Origin: Colius striatus
Lineage: Eukaryota; Chordata; Aves; Coliiformes; Coliidae
Reading direction: 5' to 3'
NCBI RefSeq assembly: GCF_028858725.1
Contig: NC_084769.1
Location: 501,001 to 565,000, forward strand
DNA: 64,000 nt
Both the position numbers and the translations under genes were made by a program. Under the pieces are notes generated by a model. It worked only from the letters and a program-made list of their open reading frames with translations, ran no database searches and was not told the origin of the DNA. This document shows positions 50,201-61,045 of the stretch, piece by piece. The number at the start of each line of letters is the position of its first letter. Position 1 is the stretch's first letter.

Positions 50201-53200
50201 TTCCACTCTCCCAAAAGCAAGGCTAGAAAAATTGCTCTAGCTATTATTAAAACTAAAATCCTGGCATCTTGTTAAAGATCAGTGGTGGTAAGCAGGCAGC
50301 TGTACTGAAACAGTGACTTGCCATTAAACGGCACAGCGTGACATCTGTGTTAAACACACGCCTTTTCCTGCCACTGCGGAGATTCATCCAAATACGGTTT
50401 TTGAAAGAAAGGACTGAAAAAAAATTGCAGTTGACAGTGTTAATCAATGAGTAGGCACTTGTAATGTGTCCACAAGATTCCACATCTGCTGGGTGCACCC
50501 TGTTGCCTCACAGCTGTAAGTGCAGATGCAACTTTACACGTTGTCTCCACAGACCGAGGAAGTGATGTAAAGCATCACTGCGCTTTTATCTGCAGGTGAA
50601 ATGAGTCTGTGTCCTTTAACAGAGGAAGTACTACAAATTGTAGCTACTGAAAATCTAGCACAGTTCCTTTTGGGCCAAAGGCTTTGTTAAAAAGGGGTAT
50701 ATTTCATTCACACTGACCAGCTTCTCTGAGAAGAGCTCCTCTTCGCTCCTTGGCCATCTGATCAGACACTGGGAACTGTGCAAGGCTGACTACATGCCCA
50801 ACTCTGCTCTGCACAGGAAGGAGATCTGTGGCCCCTGGTTTACACCAGAGTCCTGCTGATGCGAGTGGTGTCTGTCATACTGCTGAGGGGTACGGAGCAG
50901 AGGCAGCTGAGCCCATCAGGCACCACTCGGGAGCTGCTCCGTGTTCCCGCTCCCTTGTGCTCAGGTTTCGTTACTACTGAACAAACACAGTGCCTGCTCA
51001 AGCCCAGTGCTGAACTCAGCTAACAAACCCCTGGCACAGGGGTTGGCACAGACACAGTTGAGGAAGTCTGCAGAGAGACAGGTCTTCTCCGCCAACACTC
51101 GCTTTGCAGTCCTATTTGAGAAAATCCCAGTGGCTGGGTGAACTGCTGGTCGGGCCAGGCTCTCCTTACAACCCAGCAAATGGCTGTGCTGGATAGAATA
51201 TGCAGCTATAGCACACATCCTGACCGAGGTGCTAATGTACTCTGCCTCTGAAAAGCTCCAAGCATTCTAATAGTCTCTTAGGTGTTTAAGAGGAGACAGT
51301 TTCTTGTCCCCATGAATAGGATTACAGCACACAGCCGTAAAAGCCCCCCGAAAAGCTTTAGACAGAGAATACACTGCAAGAGAACAGTGGCACGGACTGC
51401 CTGTCTCCTCCCAGCACGAATCAGACTTTGTCAGTCACTCAGATCAGGACTGCAAAAGCAGATCCTTTTTTTTTTTTTCACTCAAAACCCCATTTCCCGC
51501 ATTCTTCAGCATTTTAACTGGAACACTGAAACGGTTCAGGTGTGAACTGTGTTGCCTACTTGCCTGTCACCTCTGCCTTTCGTTATGTTCACCAGCTTCT
51601 CTATCCCTCCGGTGTCAGCGAGGGCCTTGGCGTTCTCCATGTTTTTGCTGGTGACCTCGTGCAGGGCGCAGCAGATGGCGGCCACGGTCTCGTCAGACAG
51701 GATGCTGGAGCCGTTGCCTCCCGGCAGCCGGTTCACCAGATCTCGCATGGCATATTTACCTACAGAAACCCACCGACACAGGCTAGTGAAAAAACACATG
51801 CTGGTACTTCAAGATTTGGAATTAAGGACTCACCACAAAACTGTACCTGCAAATAATGAAAAGAAGCTCAGGATCAAAGCCACGGAAACCTTCCCAGAGC
51901 TCACATTGCACACAGAGGCAAGAGAAACGAGAGATCCATTGCTGAGGTTTTCTTTCCCCTTTGGCTTAAAAATGTGACGAGTTTCGTTTTTGCATTAAAA
52001 CTCTACCATTTGTAAACAGGAATGATTTGGAGACAGCAGAATCATTCAAGGAAAAAAGTGACACAGTTTATTCTGATGGAAGGAGTTGTGCACATTGCCG
52101 GGAGGGTTAAACAAATCCTTACAGCTACTGGGAATTTCTGCTTTCAGACATTCTGTTCACTCTATTTGTTACCCTTAACAGATCAGATCTCAGCTCGCTC
52201 AGATTTCAGTTAAGGACTGGTGCCCAGGAATTATCACACTGCAGACAAAAGACATTAACTAAAGCCAAGGTAATTTTTTCTCCTGCTTAGGCTGTGCTGT
52301 TAATGGAACGATTAATTGATTTTATTGAAGACATGTATTTGCACGTAACAGTGACTGACAAGCTTTACACAAAGCCATTAGCTGTCTATTTGCATAATGT
52401 GCCTGAGGGGGTAAAAAAAACCATGCAAAAAGGCTCAGCTTTTGAAATACATTGGAAAACCATCACCACCAATGCTGTGTGCAGCAGGGCCCTGTCCCTG
52501 ACCGCCTTTCAGCAAGATCAGTGACACAGGTTTGCATGTACAAGGTCATATGGTGAGTTGCTGAAGTCCTTGGTCTCCCTCAGAGCTTGGACCATGTAAG
52601 CCCAGTATTCCTGCCCCTACCACTGTCAGGAAAGTTGCATAAAACAGATTATTAGCATGTAGTAATTATTTGTGACTTACTTCGTGACTCAATGTATTTT
52701 ATACAAGGATTAGTTTCAGAGTGTCTGCACAGACCAGGACTCTTCCACAGTTAAGGCTTCGACAGGGAGAGGGATCAGGTGCAGGTGCATTCCTGAACTG
52801 GAAGTTCCAGCAGGAAGGGAAAAAACCCCTGATGAGAGACTCTCACCCACGTGTGACCTGTGCTAGAGTAGGATTTTCTCTTTCCTTACGTATGCAATAT
52901 GTACACTGCAAGCAAACACGTCCTGAACATCCAAGATGGAGAAGCTTCAGAAGTGTGTAATGAAATTCTGTTTACCTTTTTGACAGTAATGATACTCTTA
53001 TCCATGTAAGTAGCTGTTACACACTTATCCCACTAGGCTACAACATGGAAAATGCTTCTGTAACAAAGATGAAGCCTCTTTGGATAATGATATGTGTTAG
53101 TAGTGTTCATTTGCGCCACGGCAGCCTGCATCTGGGGGTGAGGCATGTTCAACATTTGCCACAGTAGGATGAGATTCCTCTTCAAGGCAGGAAAAACGTT

Positions 53201-56200
53201 TAGCTTTTTTTATAACTGCTAGATGAGAAAGGAACAGATCACACAGAATCACGGACTCTTGAGGGTTGGAAGGGACCTGCTTAAAGTATTAAATATCCAA
53301 ACTGACAAAAAGGGAAACAGTAAGTTTTTCTAGCAAGCACCTTTGCTGATTACTTAGAACATCTATACTGCTCTGTATCTGGGGTTTTGTGGAGACATTT
53401 TACTAGGAGAAGACTTCTCCCCTCCCTAACCAGTACTATTGAATAATGTATTTACTGATCTCCTGGCAGAGTCTGATCCTCTTGTAGTCTGTAAGGGAGC
53501 CTGACACCCTCTGAGAAGGTTACCATTTAGCTCCAAGGAAGCAGAATTGTGTTTCCTACTATATTTTGCACTGACAGTTTCCTGCCCTGTTTAGTTTAGC
53601 TGAGGTGACTTCCATCCGTGGTAAAGAGACTGCTAAGCAAGATGGCTAAAGGCAAATTCAAACGTCAATATTACTCTGAAAAGCTGCTGCTGTCAAAATT
53701 ATTCGCTTCTGTGACACAACTGACATGACAGAGTAAAATGAAGTCTGCTGTTTCTGCTGGTAGAACCTGATACCAGTATATTTGCAGTCCCAGGTCTGAC
53801 ACATGGGTGCTTCCTTCACTGCAGCTCTGTACTCACCAATAAGCTCCTTGTTCCGAACATCTAATGCCATGTTCCTTAAGGCGGTTGCCACGGAGGAGAC
53901 AACTCTATCGTTATCCATTCTCAGCAGCTCCACAAGGATCGGCAGTCCTTTCTCTTTCCTCACAGCAGCTCGGATGTACGCTGCAAACTGCAACAGACCT
54001 CCCGTTACCCACAACCTGCTGCAGTGCTCTGACTGCAGTGCTCCCCTCCAGTGCGCTGGGGGACGCTTCCCAGAGAAGAGGTCACATGATAAACGCACAC
54101 CCTTGCTACTGCTACAAAGAGCTGGCTCTCTCACTTTTGACCCGTTCCTCTTACAAAGCACTGTTTAAAGAAGGTAGTCTAACAGACAAAGTACCTTCCT
54201 AGATGACAAATTATTGAAAAAAAAAACAGTTTTGGGTTTGTTTTTTTTTTTAACCAGTTTTTTAATGGTCTAAAAAGTGTCACCTGTTTTCTACAAGCAA
54301 AGGAAGCCATGAACTTTCTTTTTAAATCTCTCTGTGATAAATACATAACATTAGTATTGTGTTCTCGTGTAGTGCTTTTGTAACATACTGTATTGCAAGG
54401 GCCACAAACAAGAATGCATGGAAATAACGCACAGCTAAAAGATGCTACAAGATTATTTTGACCTAATACTCACTGTAAGAAAGATTTTTCTCTTTATTTA
54501 AAGTAAATGGTGCCAATTCCAAGGCCAGTTTCTGTATTGCCCTTCTCTGTCGTTGCCTTCCAGTGTGGAAATAACATTGCTGCAGCACATCAGCACCAAC
54601 AAGACACGCTGGGGAGAAATGCTCAGATGTGTTCTAGAATATTACCTGTTCCTTCCAAACACATTCCACTATCTACTGAAGCGACAGGAGGAAGAGCAGG
54701 AGTTGACTTACCTTCCAGTTGCCTGCAGAGAGGTTCTGGAGAGACCCTGCAGAGCCCTCCAGAGTGGCTGGGTTGGAGCTCTCTGCCAGAAGCGTGAGGT
54801 ATGGCTTTACCACAGACGGGTGCCAGAGCATCTCCACCCCTTTGGGGGACTTGGAAAATCCCGGTATGGGGCCAACTCCATCCCACTGAGAAACAAACAC
54901 ACGTTGTGCCTGCATGAAACCGCTGTATTTTCATTCAACATACGATAGCTTTTCCTCAAGCTACGCACTCCTCCCCATCAGCAGCTCAACTGCAGCTGAT
55001 ATATTTGTGATACAAGGAAAAGGGCAAACCTGATCCTCCTGTGAAGTTTTTTTTTTCTTCTTCTTTTTTTTCCCCCAGCAACTTGGCTCTGAGTCTTTGC
55101 TAGGTGATTCTTTCCCTAACAAGTCATCCAGCTCATTGATTCCTAGCAGACGTGCCTGAGGTACCTCCAGTTCCAAACGGTAAGAAAGGTTTCTCAAGGT
55201 ACACACGCAGTTTTCCACTGTCTGAAGCCAAACCAGAAAGATGTCATGAAACTAGTTACTTCCTTACAAAGTGATAAAGCAAACCAAACCAACAAAATAG
55301 AGGTGAAAAGGCATTTGGAGCACAAGCACTACATTCTAATTCTGGGCCTTGGGCACTGCTTTGTCTGTTTCTCTGGGAAAACTGCAATCTCCCTCCTAAC
55401 ATCCTCAAATGGGAAAATATTTATAACAGTAATCTCTACTATAGCAGCTTTTTTTTTTAGCATTTTAGTATATTTAATACTCCGAAAATGAAAAGCACGA
55501 GAGCTTATTGTTGCATTGCATTATGCAAGAGAATTTGATGTGCATCAGTAGACTGGCATGGGGAGTGAAGGCCAGTTGAGCTATGCACACCACAGTGCAG
55601 TATTACAGTACACAAACCCCAAAAGACCCCTTCAGACATACAGTTTAGCACTAAAGATCACCTAGATGAAATACACACACACCTTGCTGTCGTAATCTGA
55701 TGTGTTCACACACGTGTGGATCACATACAGCAGTGAATCAACCAGCCCTTCACAAGACCTCATCTGCTTCCGAGCCTCCTCCCCTGCAGAGCTGAGGTTC
55801 CTGAGGGGTTGAAGTGATAAAGGAACACAGGGTATTCACCAACATATCACCATTCCATTAGACAATCTGCAGGCATTTTATATACAGCTGGTTGATAGCT
55901 GAGAAGTTAAAAGTAAACACACCATTTGGTGTAGCAACCCATCCCCAGGTTTTGTATGAGAAACTGGATCCAAAGCCACTGTTTCAAGCTAGCATCGACT
56001 CCCTGACAAAACTGGCCCCTAGCACAAGCCCCTTCACACAGCCTTTTCCATTACAAGCTCTTTCTTGTATGAGTGCTAATCTATGGTTTGTATGTGCTGC
56101 AGAACAAATTGCTGTGCTTGCCTCTGTTACAAATACCCTTTGTAAAGCTGGGTCCATTCGGTGATCTGTCCTGTGGTGTGGCCTCATCAGCCTTTGGGAT

Positions 56201-57300
56201 GGTGCTACACAGACAGAAGTATAAACGTATAAACCAGAGTGCAGGGAAGGGAAAGCTCTGCTTTGGAACAAGCAGCAAAGGATGCAGACAAATATTTTCT
56301 TTCAAAGCCCTAGTGCAAAGCCTGCGGTTTCCCCCGTGCCTGCTGTGCACGGTGCCGGGCCTGAGAGCAGCTTTCTCTCGAGGCCATGTTTGGCCCGTGG
56401 CACGAGCACCGCCCGATGTTCTAACGCTGGGTACAACTCAGCATCTCGTAGAGCAACCCCATGAACAGTACTTTATGAAAGCATGTTGAAGTGTAGAAGC
56501 AATTCCAGTTCTGATTAAACACAGTGGCCTTAGTCTGTTGTTTAAGGGAATGCAATTTGAAATCTCATAAAACAACCTACAAATGAACAGAAATAGCTCA
56601 TGTACTGCCCCTGGCCCTTGAATCCCATTCTCAGATATTTTAGATTTGCCTTTTATTATTCTGAATAATTTTTTCTTCTTACTGCTGCTTGAGAAATCCG
56701 TACAGTGAATAATCAAATGCCTGTTTCCTGATTCGTGTGCACACACAAACATAATTATTTACAATAAGGAATCACCAAATGCACATTTTTTAATTCCTTA
56801 ATAATATTAGTTATCTGTACATGCAATACAAAACTTGCAGTAATTAACAGAGGAAAAGTGCAGTGATTCTAATGTTTAAAACAACCAGAATGTAACTACT
56901 AGCCATTACAGAGGGAACCTCTTAGTGACTGACTTTGTACTTTTCACATTTTTCTTACATGGAAAAAACCCCAAAAGGCAAAAGCTGCCTAAATGATAGA
57001 GCTGTATGTCATAAAATGCAACAACTCTTGCCCTAAAAGTTACAGAAATGATAAGAAGGATCTGTTGGGTAACATGATTACTCTGTAAACAGGAGTCTTG
57101 TGGAAGAGCAGGTTACCTCAGGCATCCCGTGGTGTTGCGGAGGACCAGGGAAGTCTGGAATTTGATTTTGTGGTCGTCATCGAAAGAAGAACTGTTCCAC
57201 CCCGAATGAGGCACGATCACAGTGCTGGTTAGCGTTGACAGAGCATCTCTAATAATTGTCATCTTTACTGCATCGCAGGAGGACAAGTTCCAGAGAACTC
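47039..57300 (-). CDS. PKP4: PKP4 (plakophilin-4/p0071), 3' half: 11 coding exons, partial
   Basis: PKP4 is a p120-catenin-family armadillo protein. Known roles of the family member are binding classical cadherin juxtamembrane tails at adherens junctions, linking to desmosomal proteins, and controlling RhoA with Ect2 at the midbody in cytokinesis. Exons on the minus strand are 57300-57117, 55800-55683, 55221-55030, 54885-54712, 53987-53837, 51759-51564, 49681-49597, 49493-49376, 48803-48672, 47937-47864 and 47287-47039. They total 1673 nt. After the 2 nt that complete a split codon they give exactly 557 codons including the stop, with every junction phase agreeing. The product holds armadillo repeats, then a Ser/Tyr-rich tail ending PGSPDSWV, a class I PDZ ligand. 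That tail and the lysine-rich loop identify PKP4 rather than CTNND2 or ARVCF. The N-terminal coiled coil and first repeats are outside the window. Confidence 0.96.
47864..47937 (-). CDS. PKP4: PKP4 tail exon
   Basis: The exon is 74 nt; two bases complete Gly, then 24 codons end in phase 0. It encodes [20 protein letters not shown] and RRLQ. The acceptor is gcccacag and the donor is gtgact. Confidence 0.95.
48672..48803 (-). CDS. PKP4: PKP4 tail exon, frame-neutral cassette candidate
   Basis: The exon is 132 nt, entered after one base and leaving one base, so skipping it keeps the frame. It encodes [35 protein letters not shown] and AHKDMYTG, rich in Ser and Tyr. The acceptor is ttccatcag at 48804-48806. 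A second AG seven bases downstream (48797-48798) would put the exon out of frame. The donor is gtaaga. Human PKP4 isoforms are known that differ in this part of the tail. Confidence 0.93.
49376..49493 (-). CDS. PKP4: PKP4 C-terminal tail exon
   Basis: The exon is 118 nt, 39 codons plus one base. It encodes [20 protein letters not shown] and [19 protein letters not shown]. This starts the serine-rich cytoplasmic tail after the armadillo domain; the [15 protein letters not shown] segment is well kept in the delta-catenin, ARVCF and PKP4 group. The acceptor is cactccacag and the donor is gtcagt. Confidence 0.95.
49597..49681 (-). CDS. PKP4: PKP4 exon at the end of the armadillo domain
   Basis: The exon is 85 nt; one base completes Arg, then 28 codons end in phase 0. 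It encodes [20 protein letters not shown] and DLRSIYKK, the final helix of the armadillo domain and the WQYRDLR motif shared by the p120 family. The acceptor is gtccttag and the donor is gtacct. Confidence 0.95.
51564..51759 (-). CDS. PKP4: PKP4 last armadillo exon, with GC donor
   Basis: The exon is 196 nt. It encodes [18 protein letters not shown], then [34 protein letters not shown] and [10 protein letters not shown]. The last codon (AG plus G) is split across the junction. The intron begins gcaagt after an exon ending ACAG, which matches the GC-AG donor consensus. The only nearby GT donors (gtgaca a few bases upstream, gtaggc downstream) both break the frame into SSLKVV. The acceptor is ttctgtag. 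Confidence 0.94.
53241..53285 (-). mobile_element. CR1 LINE 3' terminus fragment
   Basis: The plus strand reads cacagaatcacggactcttg then gggttggaagggacctgctt, the reverse complement of the standard CR1 end (..aggtcccttccaaccc..gattctgtg). It sits in a PKP4 intron. Confidence 0.75.
53837..53987 (-). CDS. PKP4: PKP4 armadillo exon
   Basis: The exon is 151 nt, entered in phase 0 and leaving one base of a Gly codon. It encodes [37 protein letters not shown] and [14 protein letters not shown]. The first residue is Phe where I recall Trp in the human protein. The acceptor is tgttgcag and the donor is gtgagt. Confidence 0.95.
54712..54885 (-). CDS. PKP4: PKP4 armadillo exon
   Basis: The exon is 174 nt, 58 codons, phase 0 at both ends. 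It begins [20 protein letters not shown], contains [18 protein letters not shown], and ends [17 protein letters not shown] is the conserved armadillo helix signature of this family. The acceptor is tttctcag and the donor is gtaagt, a perfect consensus. Confidence 0.96.
55030..55221 (-). CDS. PKP4: PKP4 armadillo exon with lysine-rich loop
   Basis: The exon is 192 nt, 64 codons, phase 0 at both ends. It starts [20 protein letters not shown] and continues through [18 protein letters not shown] to WG followed by eight lysines and TSQEDQ. The basic stretch is the long insert loop within the armadillo domain of the p120 family, which in p120-catenin contributes a basic surface. The lysines are coded by A-runs of 8 and 10 nt separated by AAG codons (plus-strand T-runs at 55064-55071 and 55047-55056). 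The acceptor is gcttcag and the donor is gtttgc. Confidence 0.95.
55683..55800 (-). CDS. PKP4: PKP4 armadillo exon
   Basis: The exon is 118 nt; one base completes Arg, then 39 codons end in phase 0. It encodes [19 protein letters not shown] and [14 protein letters not shown], the armadillo repeat that follows the CLRNLSSAG motif. The acceptor is cccctcag. The donor is gtgtgt, lying in a short GT run, so small shifts are possible, but AAG followed by gtgtgt keeps the frame with the next exon. Confidence 0.95.
57117..57300 (-). CDS. PKP4: PKP4 armadillo exon (first PKP4 exon in the window)
   Basis: The exon is 184 nt, entered with 2 nt of a split Gly codon and left with 2 nt of a split Arg codon. 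It encodes [14 protein letters not shown] near its start, then [17 protein letters not shown], and ends NTTGCL-R. The LWNLSS motif is a typical armadillo helix of the p120 family. The acceptor is cctaag and the donor is gtaacc, which is weak after the fourth base but required by the phase. No further upstream exon is visible to the right edge of the window. Confidence 0.95.
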
Positions 57301-59255
57301 CTTAGGAAAAGATTTCCATTGCAGTCAAGTCAGAAAGGGCTTGGCAAGCAAACACAAAGCAATATCAGCAATATCACTTCAAACAGGAGACAGATAATTT
57401 ACCTATGCAAACCCAAAAGAAACAGAATCAGTCTGCAATGTAACCTTAATATTATTCCAACGATACCGGTCAATAGGTGTTCAGCAAAGTTGTCATTAAA
57501 AGATTCACCTTACAGACAGAAATAAGTATTTGTGAACACCAGAGCTGAATGTAGTGAGAAACCTTTGCTCTGTGCCTCTGGCTGCTGTGTAAGCTCTTTG
57601 ATGGAAGAGCTGGAATGCAAGATGAGAATCAGAATAACCCCAATAGATCAGCAGCTGGGTGTCCCACCATACAGGGGGAAAAAAACGAGTGTATTGGTGA
57701 GTAAATGTTCTTTTCTTAAGGAAAGACACTCAGTAGAAACACACACTGACATACAGGAGATGTTCCCTTCTTTCTTTCCTGGAGTACAGATCATTCTGCT
57801 ACCTGAGAGGAGAGTGAGAAATCCCCACTGCAGCACAGGAGTCTAGAGGCATGTTTCCTACAAGCACGCAGACTCATTCCCAAAACACTTTTCTATCTCT
57901 CTGAAACACGTGTGCCTGAAGCTCACTGTATCTCTAATGCTAATGGTCCTTCTTAGGTATCTGTTGGTCAATTCCAAACTGAGCACCTGTAAGGGGAAGA
58001 AACATCTGTTTCTGTTGTATGCCAGGCAACATGCCAAATCAGTGCAAGCTGATACAAACACGCCGTAGCTGACACTTCTGTTCCTAAAGAGCTCACTAGT
58101 GGAACTGCCAGGTTAATTCAGCACAAAACTTCCTCTAAAGCAAAAAATGAAAGGCCTTTAGTCATTTACAACTCACTAGAGTTTTACTGATGTGCACTGA
58201 TTTGTGCCCCTGCAGCGGGGATGGAGTGGGGCACTGAAATGCCCTCTGTGAGCGTGTAACCTCATCCCTAGTGGCGTTTTCATCTGTGGCCTCATCAGCT
58301 CCAGCCAGTCATCAGGCTGAGATGAGAAGGTGTATTTGTCAGAAGAGATAAGGCACTCTGCCAAACTCTTCATCCTACTCAAAAAAAGGCATCAACATCT
58401 GACCTCCAAAGGGAGGTCTTCAACAACTCTGTAAGAAAGAGTTGTAGGAGAGGGAAGAAACAGATTGTTAGCCTGATTTATATGAAACTTGGAGTTATAA
58501 ACTACTTCTTAAAAAGGCACATGGAAGAGACTTGGCAATATTCTCGAGAGTGTGACCATTTACATTGGAAATCTCTAGGACTTTGCAGCAGAAGTTAACA
58601 AAAAGGTCAGAAGAATATATAGGAGCAAAAACAAAGCAAAAAACCAAACCTATGGAGGTCATGGCTGAAAGATCATCAGTGTTTTGCAAACATGAAGTCT
58701 TGTTAAAAAGTGTTGAAACAATGCCAAGGCAGGCAGGCTGGCAGATAGGTGGCAGCCATGGCAGAGTTTCAGTCAAGGGCCCACGTGTATGATGTGTCAG
58801 GACTCTAGATGAGGCAGAACCTGGGAAGCCAGTATCCAAGACAGAGGAATGCAAGTTGAACAATGGAGAAGAGGAATTGTTTTGGCTTTTGTTCCCCAAT
58901 GACAAACGTGGGGAGAAGGGCCCACACTGACATTACTGCTTTCTTGCACTGTACAGCTGGGACATCAGATACCAAAGTGCAGAGCTGAACATACATGAGC
59001 TAAGGTAAAAATCCTACAGAAACCTTCCTTCTCAAAACTCCAGTAAGAAGCCTGAAGTATTTTCCATTGGCCTGTTAGCCAAATGAAACTGTTACCAACC
59101 TTTTATCCTCTAGCAGAATTCTACACGTCTCTGCCCTGCAGAGTCCTCTTACGTGACGTTCAGATCCAAAAGTACGAGATCCGAAGCAAATTATCAGTAG
59201 AACTGTATATGCAAGTAAGATGCTAACCATGGCATTTAATCATCTTCTTCATACT

Positions 59256-59308
59256 AGATGATCTCTAAAGGTCCTTTCCAACCCTACCGTCCTATGATTC
59301 TGTGACTC
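59256..59308 (+). mobile_element. CR1 LINE 3' terminus fragment
   Basis: Reads tagatgatctctaaaggtcc, tttccaaccctaccgtccta, tgattctgtg, a typical CR1 tail, inside a PKP4 intron and antisense to it. Confidence 0.88.
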
Positions 59309-60369
59309 ATCATGAAACACAGCATAAAGCTCATCTAAATTCTCACCAGGTACTCACTCTAAATATTTCTCTCGCTACACTACTTTAGTAACTCTAAAGT
59401 AGCGCAGCTGTGCACACTCAGCAAAAACCACTGAACACCATTTCCACGAGGCCCCAATAAAATTGCTACTATAAACCATGTGCTTCTCAGTTTGACTAGA
59501 TCTTGAACACTTGTTTCCTCAGAAACACATTGTGAGAGGCAAGACAGTGAATATTACAAGAGTTAACAAAACCACAAGTTTATAAGACAGTAAAAGTTTC
59601 TAATATAGCCACACAAAAATAACAAAGGAACACACCGTGTCTTTTTCTCTTCAGTAAAGTAATGAAGGGGGGCTCCATGTGGGGACATGCACACAAGGAG
59701 ACTTCTGACTGTCTTCATTTCTAGTTAGGGCACAGGCAGACAAAGTATCGAATGCATGTGATTCCCAGAGATTCCTATTTCTGCAGTTTAGCTCACACAC
59801 AAGGGTGACTTGGCTGTTTGAGTGCAGATTATAGCTGCTAACTTGGTCGTCCTCACATAAAACAATTTTCTTCAGCAGCTCACCCACCTATGAGACAGAC
59901 CTCTTGGCAATTAGGCAATAATTATACAGTAACCTCTCACAAAGGTCAAAACACCCTCACAAACCTCTCTGCTGCCTTTTCTAAATCCAGGGCGTATTTA
60001 CTGGATTGCTGTTGCTTCTATGGAAAGCAGAAAGAGCCCAAGCTTTGAGATGGGGTTGTTTTGATCATCTCCTTACACTGACTTCCACAAAGATAGCTAA
60101 AGAACTTTTAAACTCTAAAGTCTCGTTTTGTTGGAATCTAAACCAGGATATCTGTCTTTTTAAATGCAATGAAACTACATAACGATGGATTTAGAAACGT
60201 TACAGACAGTTTGCTGGTTGCATCAGTGCTGGAGAATCCAGATGTGGTTTCACTCAAATAAATAGCTTTTGAGCTATGGAACCGGAGTTATAGGCAAGAC
60301 GGATACAAGGCCAAGTTTCATGTATGTCACAGGCGTGTAACTGTGGCATTAGCTGGGTAACAGCGGGAG

Positions 60370-61045
60370 GGCAGCCCTGCAGAAAGGGCCCTGGGGGTGC
60401 TGGCTGGCAGCAGGCAGGACAGGAGCCAGCAGCGTGCCCCGGCCCCGAGAGGGCAACCCGCAGCCCAGGCAGCAGCACGTGTGGCATCAGCGCCCGCGGC
60501 AGAGCCGGGTGTCCCACTGCACCGGCGCTGCTGCAGCCGCACCAACAGCCCTGGGCAAGCGGCTGGGCCCCGGGGCACAGGGACCGGAGCGGCCCTGAAC
60601 GCGTCCAGATGACGGCAACGAAGCGGGCGAAGGGGCTGGAAGGAACGTCCCGGGAGGAGCAGCCGAGGATTTGGGGCTTGTCCAGTTTGGAGAGAAGGAG
60701 GCTGAAGAGCACCGTCACTGCTCTGCACGGCTTCCTCAGGGAGTGTGTGGAGAGGGAGCTGCTGAGCTCTTCTCCCCTGGATCCAGCGCAGGACGCCTGG
60801 GAGCAGCCAGAGGAGGGTCACACTGGACACGAGGAAGCATTTCCTTACCGAGGGTGGTCAGACCCTGGCACAGGCTTCCTGGGGAGACGGTCGATGCCCC
60901 AAGCCTGTTCGGGTTTAAGAAGCATTTGGACAGTGCCATAGTAAGATGCTTTAACTTCTGGTGAGCCCTGAAGTGGTCAGGCAGTTGGGCGAGATGGTCA
61001 TTGTATGTCACTTGCCACTGAACTACTCTGTTCTGCTATCAGGGG
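60370..61045 (+). mobile_element. CR1 LINE 3' fragment, about 680 bp
   Basis: The longest CR1 piece here. In order: gggcagccctgcagaaaggg, cctgggggtgctggctggca, acgcgtccagatgacggcaa, gaggatttggggcttgtcca, gtttggagagaaggaggctg, gaggaagcatttccttaccg, tggtcagaccctggcacagg, cgatgccccaagcctgttcg, then the tail ..tggtcaggcagttgggcgag, ccactgaactactctgttct. It lies antisense in a PKP4 intron. The 205- and 167-codon open frames inside it are chance or decayed frames. Confidence 0.9.

Larger units (their letters stand above)
47288..57116 (-). other. PKP4 introns between the eleven exons
   Basis: Ten introns of 103 nt to about 2.1 kb. Only two hold anything recognisable: a CR1 3' end at 53241-53285, and the GC donor at the start of the 49682-51563 intron. 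The others (for example 55801-57116, 53988-54711, 48804-49375, 47938-48671 and 47288-47863) show only unique AT-rich sequence with no coding exon or RNA gene that I can support. Confidence 0.8.

Noticed and set aside
60324-60941. 205-codon plus-strand open frame and 154-167-codon minus-strand frames
   Set aside because: They lie in the CR1 3' fragment. The plus frame does not resemble the CR1 reverse transcriptase and runs through the element's tail region.
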